A DNA stretch of 60,329 nucleotides from an uncultured Sphingorhabdus sp. (GTDB lineage Bacteria; Pseudomonadota; Alphaproteobacteria; Sphingomonadales; Sphingomonadaceae): the NCBI GenBank assembly GCA_937873665.1, contig CALMYW010000404.1:1-60329 (forward strand), written 5' to 3'. Positions within the stretch are counted from its first letter, which is position 1. Every line of letters begins with the position of its first letter. Positions 31,122-39,190 of this stretch are shown here, piece by piece. The position numbers and the translations under genes are program-made. The notes under the pieces were generated by a model. It was given only the letters and a program-made list of their open reading frames with translations, searched no databases and was not told the origin of the DNA.

Positions 31122-31180
31122 ATCGAGAAACTCCCCCGCTCAAAGTCTACAAAGATGACACCAATGCAGGCCGAAGCCTG

Positions 31181-31549
31181 TCACATGATAAAGGCGTTCA
31201 ACTTGTTGCCATCGGGATCGCGAAAATAGCCCGCGTAAAAGCCTTCATCACCGCGCGGTCCCGGAGGGCCTTCGCAGGTGCCGCCATTGGCAAGCGCGAT
31301 GTCATAGAGCCGGTGTACCTGCTCTTTGTCCTTCGCCTCGAGCGCCACCATGACGCCATTGCCGACCGTGGCGGCATTGCCGTCAAACGGCTTCGTCAGG
31401 CCGATTCCTGCAGCCCCGCCCGGCGTGCCCCAAGCGATGAAACCGTCAAATTCCATCATCCGCGGTGTATCGAGTTCGGCCGCAATGGCGTCATAAAATT
31501 TGGCGGCACGGGCAAGGTCGTTGGTGCCCAAAGTCACATAACCGATCAT
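31181..31549 (-). CDS. VOC-family (glyoxalase/dioxygenase-like) protein
   Basis: This 122-residue vicinal-oxygen-chelate protein starts with MIGYVTLGTNDLARAAKFYDAI and ends with YFRDPDGNKLNAFIM, the beta-alpha-beta-beta-beta module of the family. The terminal metal-binding glutamate is replaced by Asn/Ala-like residues at the expected site, so it may not be a glyoxalase. GGAGGAG lies eight bases before the ATG. It is grouped with a cupin and a GST, all small detoxification-type proteins. Confidence 0.85.
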   Translation of the reverse strand: MIGYVTLGTNDLARAAKFYDAIAAELDTPRMMEFDGFIAWGTPGGAAGIGLTKPFDGNAATVGNGVMVALEAKDKEQVHRLYDIALANGGTCEGPPGPRGDEGFYAGYFRDPDGNKLNAFIM

Positions 31550-31601
31550 CGAATCATCTCCTCCAATATGATTGGAACATTATGTGAACATGGAGCTGAA
31601 G

Positions 31602-32513
31602 TCAATCCTGCTTGGGCGGCCATTCTCCCGCCGCTGTCAGCTTTTCGATTGTCCGCGTTTCAAAATCACCCGCATCATGCCGTTCGGGCAGACAGGTGGC
31701 GGGATCACCCATCACGCGGTTGACCATCCGCCCGCGCTGTGCCGCCGGGCGCGCGGCAATCTGTTTGGTCCAGCGCTGGACATTTTTGTAGCTGGCGACA
31801 TCCAGGAACTCGCCCGCTTCATAGACCAGCCCCATGGCAAGCGCGCCGTACCAGGGCCAGATCGCGATATCGGCGATCGTATATTCGTCGCCCGCCATAT
31901 ATTCGCGCTCCGCCAAATTACGATCGAGCACATCCATCTGCCGCTTCACTTCCATCGCGAAACGATCGATGCAATATTCGATCTTGAACGGTGCATAGGC
32001 ATAGAAATGGCCGAAGCCGCCGCCGAGATAAGGCGCGCTGCCCATCTGCCAGAACAGCCAGCTTAAGGCCTCGGTGCGCTTGGCTGGGTCGGTCGGCAGG
32101 AAGGCACCGAATTTTTCGGCAAGATAGAGCAGGATCGCACCCGATTCGAAAATACGCTGCGGCGTCGGGCCTGACCGGTCGACCAATGCCGGAATTTTGG
32201 AATTGGGGTTGGCATCGACAAAGCCCGACCCGAACTGGTCGCCATTTCCGATATTGATCAGCCAGGCATCATATTCTGCGCCCGTATGGCCCAGCGCGAG
32301 CAGCTCCTCAAGCAGCACCGTCACCTTCACACCATTGGGCGTGCCGAGCGAATAAAGCTGCAGCGGATGCTTGCCGGTGGGCAGCTCCTTGTCGTGCGTA
32401 GCGCCCGCGATTGGCCGGTTGATATTGGCAAATCGCCCGCCGCTCTCCTTGTTCCATTCCCACACCGCGGGCGGGACAAATTCGGACAGGGTCTGGTTCG
32501 GCGTTTCGGGCAT
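31602..32513 (-). CDS. YghU-type glutathione S-transferase
   Basis: This 303-residue nu-class GST (disulfide-bond reductase of the YghU/YfcG group) begins with the family leader VPPAVWEWNKESGGRFANINRP. Its thioredoxin-fold domain has YSLGTPNGVKVTVLLEEL and NPNSKIPALVDRSG with FESGAILLYLAEKF (glutathione site). The helical C-terminal half has YTIADIAIWPWYG. These enzymes use two bound glutathiones to reduce small disulfides or peroxides. It is divergent from the toxin-antitoxin unit. Confidence 0.88.
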   Translation of the reverse strand: MPETPNQTLSEFVPPAVWEWNKESGGRFANINRPIAGATHDKELPTGKHPLQLYSLGTPNGVKVTVLLEELLALGHTGAEYDAWLINIGNGDQFGSGFVDANPNSKIPALVDRSGPTPQRIFESGAILLYLAEKFGAFLPTDPAKRTEALSWLFWQMGSAPYLGGGFGHFYAYAPFKIEYCIDRFAMEVKRQMDVLDRNLAEREYMAGDEYTIADIAIWPWYGALAMGLVYEAGEFLDVASYKNVQRWTKQIAARPAAQRGRMVNRVMGDPATCLPERHDAGDFETRTIEKLTAAGEWPPKQD

Positions 32514-32581
32514 GCGGCGCTCCTCGATTGGGTTGTTCTTTGCTACTGATATAATGGGATTAAGAAGGTTGGATAGAGAGA

Positions 32582-32609
32582 TTGCAATTTCGGAGAATGT
32601 CGTTATAAC
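32582..32609 (+). promoter_or_regulatory. Predicted promoter of the AbrB-Doc operon
   Basis: TTGCAA at 32582-32587 and TATAAC at 32604-32609 are separated by 16 bases. Seven bases further on is the ATG at 32616, so transcription from this promoter would begin at or within a base or two of the start codon. No Shine-Dalgarno sequence is visible. Confidence 0.45.
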
Positions 32610-32615
32610 ACTTGT

Positions 32616-32843
32616 ATGAACATGAGCTCCAAAATCTCAAAACATGGAAATTCCGCTGCCATTCCCTTGTCAAAGGAAATGCTCGCCAAGCTGCGCTTGG
32701 GCTTGGGTGACCGCGTTTACTTCACCGAAACACCGACCGGCTTTCACATTTCCGCCGCAGACCCCGAATTCGAGGCGAAAATGGAGGCTGCAGAGGCGAT
32801 CATGCGCGAAGACCGAGAAATCCTGCGCGTATTGGCGAAATGA
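32616..32843 (+). CDS. AbrB/MazE-type antitoxin
   Basis: This 75-residue protein has an AbrB swapped-hairpin DNA-binding domain: SSKISKHGNSAAIPLSKEML followed by LGLGDRVYFTETPTGFHI. The acidic/basic C-terminal helix (EAAEAIMREDREILRVLAK) is the likely toxin-neutralising tail. The next gene is a Doc toxin overlapping by four bases. A second ATG at 32622 is an alternative start; neither has a ribosome binding site. It probably represses its own promoter, which sits immediately upstream. Confidence 0.8.
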   Translation: MNMSSKISKHGNSAAIPLSKEMLAKLRLGLGDRVYFTETPTGFHISAADPEFEAKMEAAEAIMREDREILRVLAK

Positions 32844-33235
32844 ACGCAAAAAAGCGGAGCGAGCCAAAATGGCTCGATGCCCGCGACGCCAATGCCATCC
32901 ACGATCGGCAGCTTGCCGAACATGGCGGTGGAGTGGGCGTGCGCGATGCGGGTTTGCTCGATTCCGCTTTGGCGCGTCCCGTCAATCGCTGGAATTATGG
33001 CGACGTTGATCCAGCGTCGCTCGCCGCCGCTTATGCCTATGGCGTTGCGCGCAACCACCCCTTTGTCGATGGCAACAAGCGGACAGCATGGGTGCTGGCT
33101 CGCCTTTTTCTGGCGATCAATGGGCACCGGCTTGAGTTCAACGCCATTGATGCCATCCAGATGATGCTGGCGTTGGCGGCGGGTGAACTGGAAGAAGAAA
33201 CTGTTGCCGACTGGTTTCGGAAACGATTGGTTTAA
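32840..33235 (+). CDS. Doc/Fic-domain death-on-curing toxin
   Basis: This 131-residue Fic-fold protein has the motif HPFVDGNKRTAW, with His73 as the catalytic base; the Doc type uses HXFX(D)XNKR to phosphorylate EF-Tu. GVRDAGLLDSALARP upstream is the conserved first helix of Doc proteins. It is cotranscribed with the AbrB antitoxin by a four-base overlap. Its TAA stop is immediately followed, without a spare base, by the stop of the convergent dioxygenase gene, suggesting the unit was inserted there. Confidence 0.88.
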   Translation: MNAKKRSEPKWLDARDANAIHDRQLAEHGGGVGVRDAGLLDSALARPVNRWNYGDVDPASLAAAYAYGVARNHPFVDGNKRTAWVLARLFLAINGHRLEFNAIDAIQMMLALAAGELEEETVADWFRKRLV

Positions 33236-34069
33236 TCACGCCGCCGCGATCGTCGTCCGGTGCAGCAGGCGGTGGTATCCATCATAACCACCCGTCGCGG
33301 CATGCAAGACTGATCGGTTGTCCCACATCAGCAGCATTCCGGGCTGCCATTTGTGGCGATATTGGAACGCCTCCTGCCCCTGATATTGGTAGAGTTCGAT
33401 CAGGAGCGGCAGCGCTTCTGCATCGTCCATGCCTTCAAAGCCGATGATATAGCCAAAGCAGCTGAACAGCCCGAGCCGCCCGGTTTCGGGATGCGCGCGG
33501 ATATAAGAGTGGAGTTGCGTCGCCTCGGCATCCTTGGAAGGGTGGATATCCATCGATCGCTTCGCCTTGTCGCCCTCTCCATAGGCCCCATCGGGGGCAT
33601 AGGCCCGCTTCGCCGAATGGATCGCCATCCGTCCCTCCACCCGCGCACGCAGCGCATCGGGCATCGCATCGAGTGCGGCATGCTGGTTGGCGAACAAAGT
33701 GTCGCCGCCGACCGGCGGAATCTTGATGCCATAGAGGCAGGTGCCCGCCGGGGGCCGCACCTGAAAGCTCCAGTCGCTATGCCAGTTTTCGGCGAACAAG
33801 GGCGAGGTTTCATCGGCGAGCCGCTCGACCGCGATCACATGCTTGCGCCCCGGCACCGGCGCAATGAAGGGATCATCGCCAAAGCCGCCAAAATGCAGCG
33901 TGAAGCGCTCCAGATCGTCGTCGGTCAAATCCTGGCCGGGAAAGGCAAGCACATGATGCTGCAGCCAAGCCGCGCGGATCGCGCCGACCAGATCGGCCGA
34001 CAAGGGCTGGTGCAGGTCAACACCGGTGACGGTGGCGCCGCATGCCTGGCCGGATGGGGTTATTTGCAT
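33236..34069 (-). CDS. TauD/TfdA-family 2-oxoglutarate/Fe(II) dioxygenase
   Basis: This 277-residue cytoplasmic oxygenase has the iron ligands His97 and Asp99 (NWHSDWSF) and a distal His256 (SVLHAATGGYDGYHRLLHR), followed by Arg271, which binds 2-oxoglutarate. THE conserved RAHPETGRLGLF segment is also present. Family members hydroxylate taurine, aryloxyacetates, sulfate esters or similar small acids. The substrate is unknown and no transporter or sulfur gene lies beside it. Confidence 0.87.
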   Translation of the reverse strand: MQITPSGQACGATVTGVDLHQPLSADLVGAIRAAWLQHHVLAFPGQDLTDDDLERFTLHFGGFGDDPFIAPVPGRKHVIAVERLADETSPLFAENWHSDWSFQVRPPAGTCLYGIKIPPVGGDTLFANQHAALDAMPDALRARVEGRMAIHSAKRAYAPDGAYGEGDKAKRSMDIHPSKDAEATQLHSYIRAHPETGRLGLFSCFGYIIGFEGMDDAEALPLLIELYQYQGQEAFQYRHKWQPGMLLMWDNRSVLHAATGGYDGYHRLLHRTTIAAA

Positions 34070-34130
34070 TGGGGCCTCTCCTCTGCGGAGAGGCTAGTTT
34101 GTGCAGGTAGTTTGTCAATCTTAGGGGTGG

Positions 34131-35939
34131 TTACCCCCGCCCTAGCGGCGCACAAGCCTCCTCAAGCCAAGCCTTGGCGTCGCCTTCCAGCTGCGGCCCG
34201 ACAATCTCCAGCACGCGGGTATGATATTCATCCCACCAGCGCAGTTCGTCGCGGGTTAGCAAGTCCGTATCCACCAATGCCTTGTCGATCGGTGCCCAGG
34301 TGAGGTTTTCAAAGCCATAATAGGTGCCTTCCGCGCCCTCGATCTGCCGTTCTTCGACCAGCACGAGATTTTCGATGCGGATGCCGTAGGCGCCGGTCTT
34401 GTAATAACCGGGCTCGTTCGAAAGGAACATGCCAGGGAGGAGGGTTTCGCCGGTTCCGGCCTGACCGCCTGCCGATTTGGCGATGCGTTGCGGGCCTTCA
34501 TGGACCGAGAGGAATGCGCCGACGCCGTGGCCGGTGCCATGCGCATAATCGACACCTGCGGCCCAAAGATATTGCCGCGCGAGGGCATCCAGCTGGCTGC
34601 CTGCCGTGCCTTCGGGAAAGACCGCGCGGGTGAGCGCGATATGGCCCTTGAGCACGCGGGTGTTGCGGTCCTTCATCTCGGCAGTGGGCTCCCCGGGACC
34701 GACCCAGACGGTGCGGGTGACGTCGGTGGTGCCATCGAGATATTGCCCGCCGCTATCGACCAGATAGATGCTGCCTGGCTCGATCCGTCGGTTCGATTGT
34801 TCATCGACCCTGTAATGCGGCAGCGCGGCGTTGGGCCCGGCGGCTGAGATGGTGTCGAAGCTCAGATCACGCAGCTTGCCGGTCGCCTCGCGGAAACTTT
34901 GCAGCTTGGCGGCAGCGCTCAATTCGGTCTCGCTGCCTTTGGGGGCTGCAATGCTCAGCCAGTGGAGGAAGCGGGTGAGTGCCGCGCCATCGCGTGCCTG
35001 CGCGGCGCGGTGCCCGGCCTGTTCGACCGGATTTTTTTGCGCGCGCGGGATGACGGTGGGGTCGCGCAGTTGCACAATTTCTGCCCCGCCCGCCGCGAGC
35101 TTGTCGAAGATCGCCGCGACCGCGCGTTCGGGATCGACGGCAACCTTCTTGCCCTGCATCGCTTGCAACGCAGGCGCAAAGGCGGTGCGTGGGTGCAGCC
35201 GCACGGCATTGCCCAGATGTTGCCGCACCTCGTCGGTGATCTTGTCGGGCTCAACATAGAAATCGGCTGTACCATCGCCATTGATCACCGCAAAGGAGAG
35301 CGCGACCGGGGTGCGCGATACGTCACTACCCCGGATGTTGAACGCCCATGCTACACTATCGAGCGCGGAGAGGATTGCGGCATCCAGCTTCCGTTCGGCC
35401 AGCCAGTCAGCAATTGCTGCGCGTTTCTCCGCACTGCCCTGCCCGGTATATTCGTCGCCGAGCACGATCAGCTTGGCGTCGGAAGGATCGGGGCGGCCCG
35501 CCCAGACCTTGTCGATCGGGTTTTCGCCGACCGCGACGAGTTCCGCCCCGACCGATTTCAGTGCTTTAGCCGCCGCATCGGCCCATCCCTTTGTATGCAC
35601 CCATGGATCATAGCCGATCCGTGCGCCCTGCTTCGCATTGTTCTTCAACCAGTCGGCAACGCTCGTCTGCGGCACCTGCTGATATTGCCACAGCTTGCCA
35701 TCGACCTGCTCGCGCACCTGGATGGTGTAGCGCCCGTCGACGAAAATCGCGGCTTCCTCGGAAAGCACTGCCGCCGTCCCCGCCGAACCGCCAAAGCCAG
35801 TGAGCCATGCCAGACGCTGGGCATATTCGCCGATATACTCGCTCATATGCTCGTCGCAGATGGGGATGACGAAACCGTCCAAACGGTCAGTCTTCAACTG
35901 TTCGCGCAAGGCAGCGAGGCGGGCTTCATAGGTGGACAT
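34131..35939 (-). CDS. Aminopeptidase P-like M24 metallopeptidase
   Basis: This 602-residue, three-domain enzyme has two creatinase-like N-terminal domains and an M24 pita-bread catalytic domain at about residue 330 onward. The metal ligands are visible in YLVDSGGQYLDGTTDVTRT (two Asp), AHGTGHGVGAFLSVHEGP (His), FLSNEPGYY (Glu) and GIRIENLVLVEE (Glu). It removes an N-terminal residue preceding proline. The length matches the long, eukaryote-like XPNPEP1 form common in alphaproteobacteria. It is divergent from the oligopeptidase, 52 bases away. Confidence 0.92.
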   Translation of the reverse strand: MSTYEARLAALREQLKTDRLDGFVIPICDEHMSEYIGEYAQRLAWLTGFGGSAGTAAVLSEEAAIFVDGRYTIQVREQVDGKLWQYQQVPQTSVADWLKNNAKQGARIGYDPWVHTKGWADAAAKALKSVGAELVAVGENPIDKVWAGRPDPSDAKLIVLGDEYTGQGSAEKRAAIADWLAERKLDAAILSALDSVAWAFNIRGSDVSRTPVALSFAVINGDGTADFYVEPDKITDEVRQHLGNAVRLHPRTAFAPALQAMQGKKVAVDPERAVAAIFDKLAAGGAEIVQLRDPTVIPRAQKNPVEQAGHRAAQARDGAALTRFLHWLSIAAPKGSETELSAAAKLQSFREATGKLRDLSFDTISAAGPNAALPHYRVDEQSNRRIEPGSIYLVDSGGQYLDGTTDVTRTVWVGPGEPTAEMKDRNTRVLKGHIALTRAVFPEGTAGSQLDALARQYLWAAGVDYAHGTGHGVGAFLSVHEGPQRIAKSAGGQAGTGETLLPGMFLSNEPGYYKTGAYGIRIENLVLVEERQIEGAEGTYYGFENLTWAPIDKALVDTDLLTRDELRWWDEYHTRVLEIVGPQLEGDAKAWLEEACAPLGRG

Positions 35940-35991
35940 GGCTGATTCCTGAATCTAATTGTCTGTCCCATATAGTGAGGACATCGCGCAT

Positions 35992-38154
35992 ATGAAACTG
36001 CTCCTGAAACTCGGAACCTCGATTGCCCTTTGCATCAGCGCCGCACCGGTGCTGGCTGACGATATGAAGAAAGACAGCATGACCGCCAAGACCGACACCC
36101 AAGTCCAGCCCCCCATCGCCGAAAAGCGCCCGCACAGCACCACCGTGCATGGCGTGACCATAACCGACGATTATCATTGGCTGCGCGATCAGGGCTATCC
36201 GAAGATCGAGAATGAAGAGATTTTGGCGCATCTCGAAAAGGAAAACGCCTATTTCGAAGCGCAGATGAAGCCACAGGAAAAGCTGGTCGAAACGATCTTT
36301 CAGGAGATGAAAGGGCGGATCAAGGAAGATGACAGCTCGGTCCCGCAGAAGGACGGCGATTACATCTATTGGTCGAAATTCGATGAGGGCACGCAGTATC
36401 GGAAGCATTACCGGAAGCCGGTCAAGGGCGGCGCCGACCAGCTGATCCTCGATGAAAACAGACTGGCCGAGGGCAAGGATTATTTCCGGCTGGGTGCAGC
36501 CGAGGTGAGTCCGGACGGCAAGCTGCTGGCCTATGCCTATGACGACAATGGCTCCGAACGGTTCGACCTGCACGTCCGCAACCTCGAAACCGGCGAAGAG
36601 CTGGCCGACATCATTCCGGGCACGCTGTCGAGCATCGTCTGGACCAAGGACAGCAAGGGCCTTGTCTATGGCCTCGCCAACGAAAATTGGCGCACGGACA
36701 ATGCCTATTACCACCGGCTGGGGGACGATCCGAAGAACGCCAAGCTGCTCTACAAGGAAGCTGATATCGGCTTTGGCGTCGGCGTCGGCATCACCGCACA
36801 GGAGGACTGGATCATCATCGCCACCGGCGACAATGTGACCAGCGAAGTGCGGCTGGTACCTGCCGACAATCCGTTGGCCGAGCCGATCCTCGTTGCCCCG
36901 CGCAAGGTGGGCCGCGAATATAGCGTCGATGTCCGCGACGGCACGGTCTACATCCTGACCAACGACGATCATGTGAATTTCCGGGTCGCCACGGCCAGCC
37001 TTAAAGCTCCCGGCGAATGGACCACGTTGATCGCGGGATCGGACAAGCATTATTTGACCGGCGTTTCGCTGTTCAAGGATTTCTTTGTTACCGAGGGCCG
37101 GATCGACGGGCTCGATCAAGTCGAGGTGCGGCGGTACGACAGCCCGACCAAGGCCGAGCCCATCAAATTTGCCGAGGCGAGTTATGTCGCGGGGCTTGGC
37201 GACAACCCCGAATATGATGTGCAGAAACTGCGCCTAGACTATGAATCGATGGTCACCCCCGACACGGTGTTCGACTACACGGTCGCCACCGGCGCGTTCG
37301 AAACGCTGAAGGTGCAGGAAATCCCCAGCGGTTATGACGCGGGCCAGTACCAGACCGAGCGGGTGATGATCACCGCGCGCGACGGCACTAAGGTGCCGGT
37401 GTCGATCCTATCCAAAAAGGGCTTCAAAAAGGACGGCAGCCAGCCGCTCCACCTCTATGCCTATGGTGCCTATGGCTATGCGATGCCGCCGGGCTTCTCG
37501 GCCAACCGGCTGAGCTATGTCGACCGCGGCTTTACCTATGCGATCGCGCATATCCGGGGCGGCGATGACCTTGGCTATCAATGGTATCTCGACGGCAAGC
37601 TGACTAAGCGGACCAATACCTTCAACGACTTTGTCGACGCCGGAAAGGCGCTGATCGAGATGGGCTATACGAGCAAAGGCAAGCTGACTGCGAGCGGCGG
37701 TTCGGCGGGCGGCGAGCTGATGGGTGCGGTGGTGAACCAGGCCCCCGAAATTTTCGGCGCGGTCGTTTCACATGTCGCTTTTGTCGATGTGCTCAACACC
37801 ATGCTCGACGAGACATTGCCGCTGACCCCCGGCGAATGGCCTGAGTGGGGTAACCCGATCACCGACAAGGCGGCGTTCGACTATATCCGCAGCTATTCGC
37901 CTTACGATAATGTCGCGGCAAAGGCCTATCCGCCGATGCTTTGGACCGCCGGCCTAAACGACCCGCGGGTCACCTATTGGGAACCCGCCAAGATGGTCGC
38001 AAAATTGCGCGCGATGAAGACCGACGACAATGTGCTGCTGCTCAAAACCAATATGGGCGCAGGCCATGGCGGTAAGAGCGGGCGCTTTGACCGTTTGCGC
38101 GAAAATGCCGAGGAGGCCGCGTTTCTGGTTTGGCAATTGGGGTTGGGGGAGTGA
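35992..38154 (+). CDS. S9-family prolyl oligopeptidase, oligopeptidase B-like, with signal peptide
   Basis: This 720-residue serine peptidase has a seven-bladed propeller in the N-terminal part and an alpha/beta-hydrolase at the end. The triad is Ser571 (SGGSAGGEL), Asp657 (LNDPRVTYW) and His692 (GAGHGGKSGRF). The GEWPEWGNP segment is typical of oligopeptidase B (S9A). A signal peptide precedes it (MKLLLKLGTSIALCISAAPVLA), so the enzyme acts outside the cytoplasm, unlike PtrB. I chose the ATG at 35992 because the signal peptide starts there; a GAGG lies 12 bases upstream. A TTG 11 codons earlier is an alternative start. Confidence 0.9.
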   Translation: MKLLLKLGTSIALCISAAPVLADDMKKDSMTAKTDTQVQPPIAEKRPHSTTVHGVTITDDYHWLRDQGYPKIENEEILAHLEKENAYFEAQMKPQEKLVETIFQEMKGRIKEDDSSVPQKDGDYIYWSKFDEGTQYRKHYRKPVKGGADQLILDENRLAEGKDYFRLGAAEVSPDGKLLAYAYDDNGSERFDLHVRNLETGEELADIIPGTLSSIVWTKDSKGLVYGLANENWRTDNAYYHRLGDDPKNAKLLYKEADIGFGVGVGITAQEDWIIIATGDNVTSEVRLVPADNPLAEPILVAPRKVGREYSVDVRDGTVYILTNDDHVNFRVATASLKAPGEWTTLIAGSDKHYLTGVSLFKDFFVTEGRIDGLDQVEVRRYDSPTKAEPIKFAEASYVAGLGDNPEYDVQKLRLDYESMVTPDTVFDYTVATGAFETLKVQEIPSGYDAGQYQTERVMITARDGTKVPVSILSKKGFKKDGSQPLHLYAYGAYGYAMPPGFSANRLSYVDRGFTYAIAHIRGGDDLGYQWYLDGKLTKRTNTFNDFVDAGKALIEMGYTSKGKLTASGGSAGGELMGAVVNQAPEIFGAVVSHVAFVDVLNTMLDETLPLTPGEWPEWGNPITDKAAFDYIRSYSPYDNVAAKAYPPMLWTAGLNDPRVTYWEPAKMVAKLRAMKTDDNVLLLKTNMGAGHGGKSGRFDRLRENAEEAAFLVWQLGLGE

Positions 38155-38162
38155 GATTGGCA

Positions 38163-38196
38163 TTGACAAATCTCAATGTGTGTGTGCTATACACAC
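38163..38196 (+). promoter_or_regulatory. Predicted promoter with overlapping operator of hicAB
   Basis: TTGACA at 38163-38168 is a perfect -35 hexamer. The -10 region (GCTATA, 38186-38191, 17 bases spacing) lies on a six-base inverted repeat: GTGTGT at 38180-38185 and ACACAC at 38191-38196 around GCTAT. This is where HicB repression would be expected. Transcription would begin about at the GTG of hicA. Confidence 0.5.
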
Positions 38197-38197
38197 T

Positions 38198-38386
38198 GTG
38201 AGGAGTGCCGACCTGATCCGTGAAATTCAGGCGATCGGCTGGACCCTTCATCGTGTGCGCGGATCGCACCATATCTTTGTCCATGCGGAGCGACCGGGGC
38301 ATGTGTCCGTGCCGCACCCTAAAAAGGACTTGGGCAAAGGTCTGATCGCATCAATCCGCAAACAGGCTGGAACTAAAGGAGGCTGA
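38198..38386 (+). CDS. hicA: HicA-type mRNA interferase toxin
   Basis: This 62-residue protein has the dsRBD-like HicA fold: RSADLIREIQAIGWTLHRVRGSHHIFVH with the catalytic His24, and then SVPHPKKDLGKGLIASIRKQAG. It cleaves mRNA when not bound by HicB. The start is GTG at 38198; an in-frame extension upstream crosses the preceding gene and has no family sequence. There is no Shine-Dalgarno, and the promoter would start transcription at the GTG itself. The hicB start lies one base after the stop. Confidence 0.9.
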   Translation: MRSADLIREIQAIGWTLHRVRGSHHIFVHAERPGHVSVPHPKKDLGKGLIASIRKQAGTKGG

Positions 38387-38387
38387 T

Positions 38388-38789
38388 ATGCGCTATCCCA
38401 TTGCGATCGAACCGGGAGATGAAACAACGGCCTTCGGCGTGGTCGTTCCCGATTTGCCCGGCTGCTTTTCGGCAGGCGATACATTGGACGAGGCGATGTC
38501 AAATGCCGAAGAAGCGATTGCGCTTTGGATCGATTCTACGCTGGATGCGGGGGATGCCATTCCCACGCCCTCCAGTTTGGATAATATTCGTCTGAATCCG
38601 GAATTTGAGGGCTGGATTTTTGCTATTGTGTCCATCGATCCTGCCTTGCTTGATGATACAATCGAACGCGTGAACATCACATTGCCGCGTCGCGTCCTGA
38701 AACGACTGGATGCGCTTGCAGAAGCAGCTGGATCAAGCCGTTCGGGCTATGTGGCGCAACTGACACTTGAAGACAAGAAAGCGGCTTAG
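38388..38789 (+). CDS. hicB: HicB-type antitoxin
   Basis: This 133-residue antitoxin has an N-terminal partial RNase-H fold (MRYPIAIEPGDETTAFGVVVPDLPGCFSAGDTLDEAMSNAEEAI), the HicB domain that blocks HicA. A C-terminal ribbon-helix-helix DNA-binding domain follows (ERVNITLPRRVLKRLDALAEAAGSSRS). AAAGGAGG within the end of hicA is its ribosome binding site. The long form, with its own DNA-binding domain, should autoregulate through the palindrome upstream of hicA. The next gene starts two bases after the stop. Confidence 0.93.
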   Translation: MRYPIAIEPGDETTAFGVVVPDLPGCFSAGDTLDEAMSNAEEAIALWIDSTLDAGDAIPTPSSLDNIRLNPEFEGWIFAIVSIDPALLDDTIERVNITLPRRVLKRLDALAEAAGSSRSGYVAQLTLEDKKAA

Positions 38790-38791
38790 GT

Positions 38792-39190
38792 CTGACACCC
38801 TTCACCCGCCCTTTCATCCCCACCCCTGAAGACATTGACGAGCTGGGCCATGTCAACAATGCCGTGTGGGTGCGGTGGATTCAGGATATGGCGACATCGC
38901 ATTGGGCGGCGACCGCAGCGCCCGAGCATGTCGATGCCTATATCTGGGTCGTGACGCGGCACGAGATCGACTATCGCGGCAATGTGGCGCTAGGGGAGAG
39001 CGTGACCGGGCGAACTTGGATCGAAAAGCCGCCGCGCGGGGCAACTTTTGACCGGCGGGTCGAGTTTGTGAATGCGGCGGGTAAGGTCATTGTCAGCGCG
39101 AACACCACCTGGGCGATGCTCGACCGGGCATCAGGGCGGCTGATGCGAGTGCCCGCCGAAGTGGCGGCGCCTTTTCTCGCGTCAGCGTAA
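38792..39190 (+). CDS. Acyl-CoA thioesterase, hotdog fold, unusual CTG start
   Basis: The translation from 38792 (LTPFTRPFIPTPEDIDELGHVNNAVWVRWIQDMATSHW) matches 4HBT-type hotdog thioesterases, including the GHVNN motif of the active-site helix; the rest ends GRLMRVPAEVAAPFLASA. The only in-frame ATG/GTG starts would cut off that helix (GTG at 38864), and an in-frame TGA at 38768 limits the frame upstream. That leaves CTG at 38792 as the probable start, two bases after the hicB stop. The protein would be 132 residues. It converges on the CDP-alcohol phosphotransferase, overlapping by nine bases. The start is uncertain; the family call is firm. Confidence 0.8.
   Translation: MTPFTRPFIPTPEDIDELGHVNNAVWVRWIQDMATSHWAATAAPEHVDAYIWVVTRHEIDYRGNVALGESVTGRTWIEKPPRGATFDRRVEFVNAAGKVIVSANTTWAMLDRASGRLMRVPAEVAAPFLASA

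Noticed and set aside
38864..39190. GTG start for the thioesterase
   Set aside because: It would remove the GHVNN active-site helix conserved in the family, so an upstream start is needed.
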